Source of the DNA: Minisyncoccota bacterium
GTDB taxonomy: Bacteria; Patescibacteriota; Minisyncoccia; Minisyncoccales; GCA-002788555
Assembly: GCA_028697615.1 (NCBI GenBank)
Contig: JAQVET010000014.1
Span: 1-12,524, forward strand
Reading direction: 5' to 3'
DNA: 12,524 nt
Part shown: piece after piece, positions 12,421 to 12,524 of the stretch
How the letters are laid out: each line of letters opens with the position of its first letter
How positions within the stretch are numbered: position 1 is the first letter of the stretch
Made by a program: the position numbers and the translations under genes
The notes under the pieces: generated by a model
The model's database searches: none
The model's input: only the letters and a program-made list of their open reading frames with translations
What the model was told of the DNA's origin: nothing

Positions 12421-12524
12421 ATGTCAAAAAATAAAAGTAATAATAACTCTTTTATTTTACTAAAAAAAAATTCTCACTCTAGTTTTACTTTAATTGAACT
12501 TCTTGTAGTAATAACTATTATTGT
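12421..12524 (+). CDS. Type IV prepilin-like protein, N-terminal fragment (cut by window end)
   Basis: Thirty-four codons are visible before the window ends. A 21-residue Asn/Ser/Lys-rich leader (MSKNKSNNNS...) is followed by FTLIELLVVITII. This is the class III signal of type IV pilins and pseudopilins: Phe at +1, Glu at +5 and a hydrophobic helix for assembly. Prepilin peptidase PilD would cleave before Phe22. The residue at -1 is Ser21 (AGT) where Gly is usual. The product may be a pilin for adhesion, twitching or DNA uptake, all common in Patescibacteria. The rest of the protein, and so the type, cannot be seen. An inverted repeat lies directly upstream. Confidence 0.85.
   Translation, partial: MSKNKSNNNSFILLKKNSHSSFTLIELLVVITII

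Noticed and set aside
1..12524. CRISPR array, insertion sequence, toxin-antitoxin or defence system
   Set aside because: I looked for spaced direct repeats, transposase motifs and defence-type domains on both strands and saw none. The window is mainly a housekeeping translation region.

Overview
The window is a strongly AT-rich bacterial chromosome segment. It most resembles the Candidate Phyla Radiation (Patescibacteria), probably Parcubacteria or a close relative; this is an inference from several traits together. EF-Ts is a compact single-core form of 150 residues. The S1-type protein has only two S1 domains. A stand-alone EF-Tu domain-2-like protein is present. Neither tRNA gene encodes its CCA end. 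No start codon is preceded by a recognisable Shine-Dalgarno sequence. Genes are densely packed, with ATGA overlaps. TGA acts as a normal stop (it ends the MgtC-family gene and tsf), so the TGA-glycine code of Gracilibacteria/Absconditabacteria is not in use.

Layout. Positions 1-320 hold what looks like the broken remains of a small gene, and 321-440 are AT-rich and featureless. A promoter near 441-469 precedes a LOG/SLOG-family nucleotide-binding protein and the EF-Tu-domain-2-like protein (510-1352). An MgtC/SapB-family membrane protein and a zinc-ribbon NMD3-like protein follow (1446-2365), then tRNA-Glu(CUC). Convergent to these on the minus strand are tRNA-Ile(UAU), ftsH and a two-domain S1 protein (2558-5233). 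A divergent promoter region at about 5238-5301 separates that unit from the threonylcarbamoyl-AMP synthase gene tsaC (5303-5896). Next is a secreted protein with a PcsB/EnvC-like coiled coil and a lytic transglycosylase domain (6024-7466). It lies tail to tail with the minus-strand pair rpmE-prfA (7473-8804). A second back-to-back promoter region (8835-8879), including a consensus TTGACA-17-TATAAT with an extended -10, drives rpmE-prfA leftward and rpsB-tsf-(membrane protein)-lepA rightward (8905-12246). After lepA come five tandem copies of an 8-bp repeat, a perfect 12-bp inverted repeat, and the start of a type IV prepilin-like gene cut by the window end.

Functionally, most of the window serves protein synthesis and its quality control: two tRNAs, tRNA modification (TsaC), ribosomal proteins S2, L31 and an S1-like protein, EF-Ts, EF4/LepA, RF1, two less understood translation- or RNA-related small proteins, and the membrane protease FtsH. 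The cell-envelope part consists of the transglycosylase, the MgtC-like protein and the prepilin. I saw no CRISPR array, transposon, toxin-antitoxin pair or defence system. The most unusual items are the tRNA-Ile(UAU), the coiled-coil/transglycosylase fusion, the six-codon ORF at the predicted rpsB transcript start, the basic membrane protein between tsf and lepA, and the repeat and dyad structures ahead of the prepilin gene.
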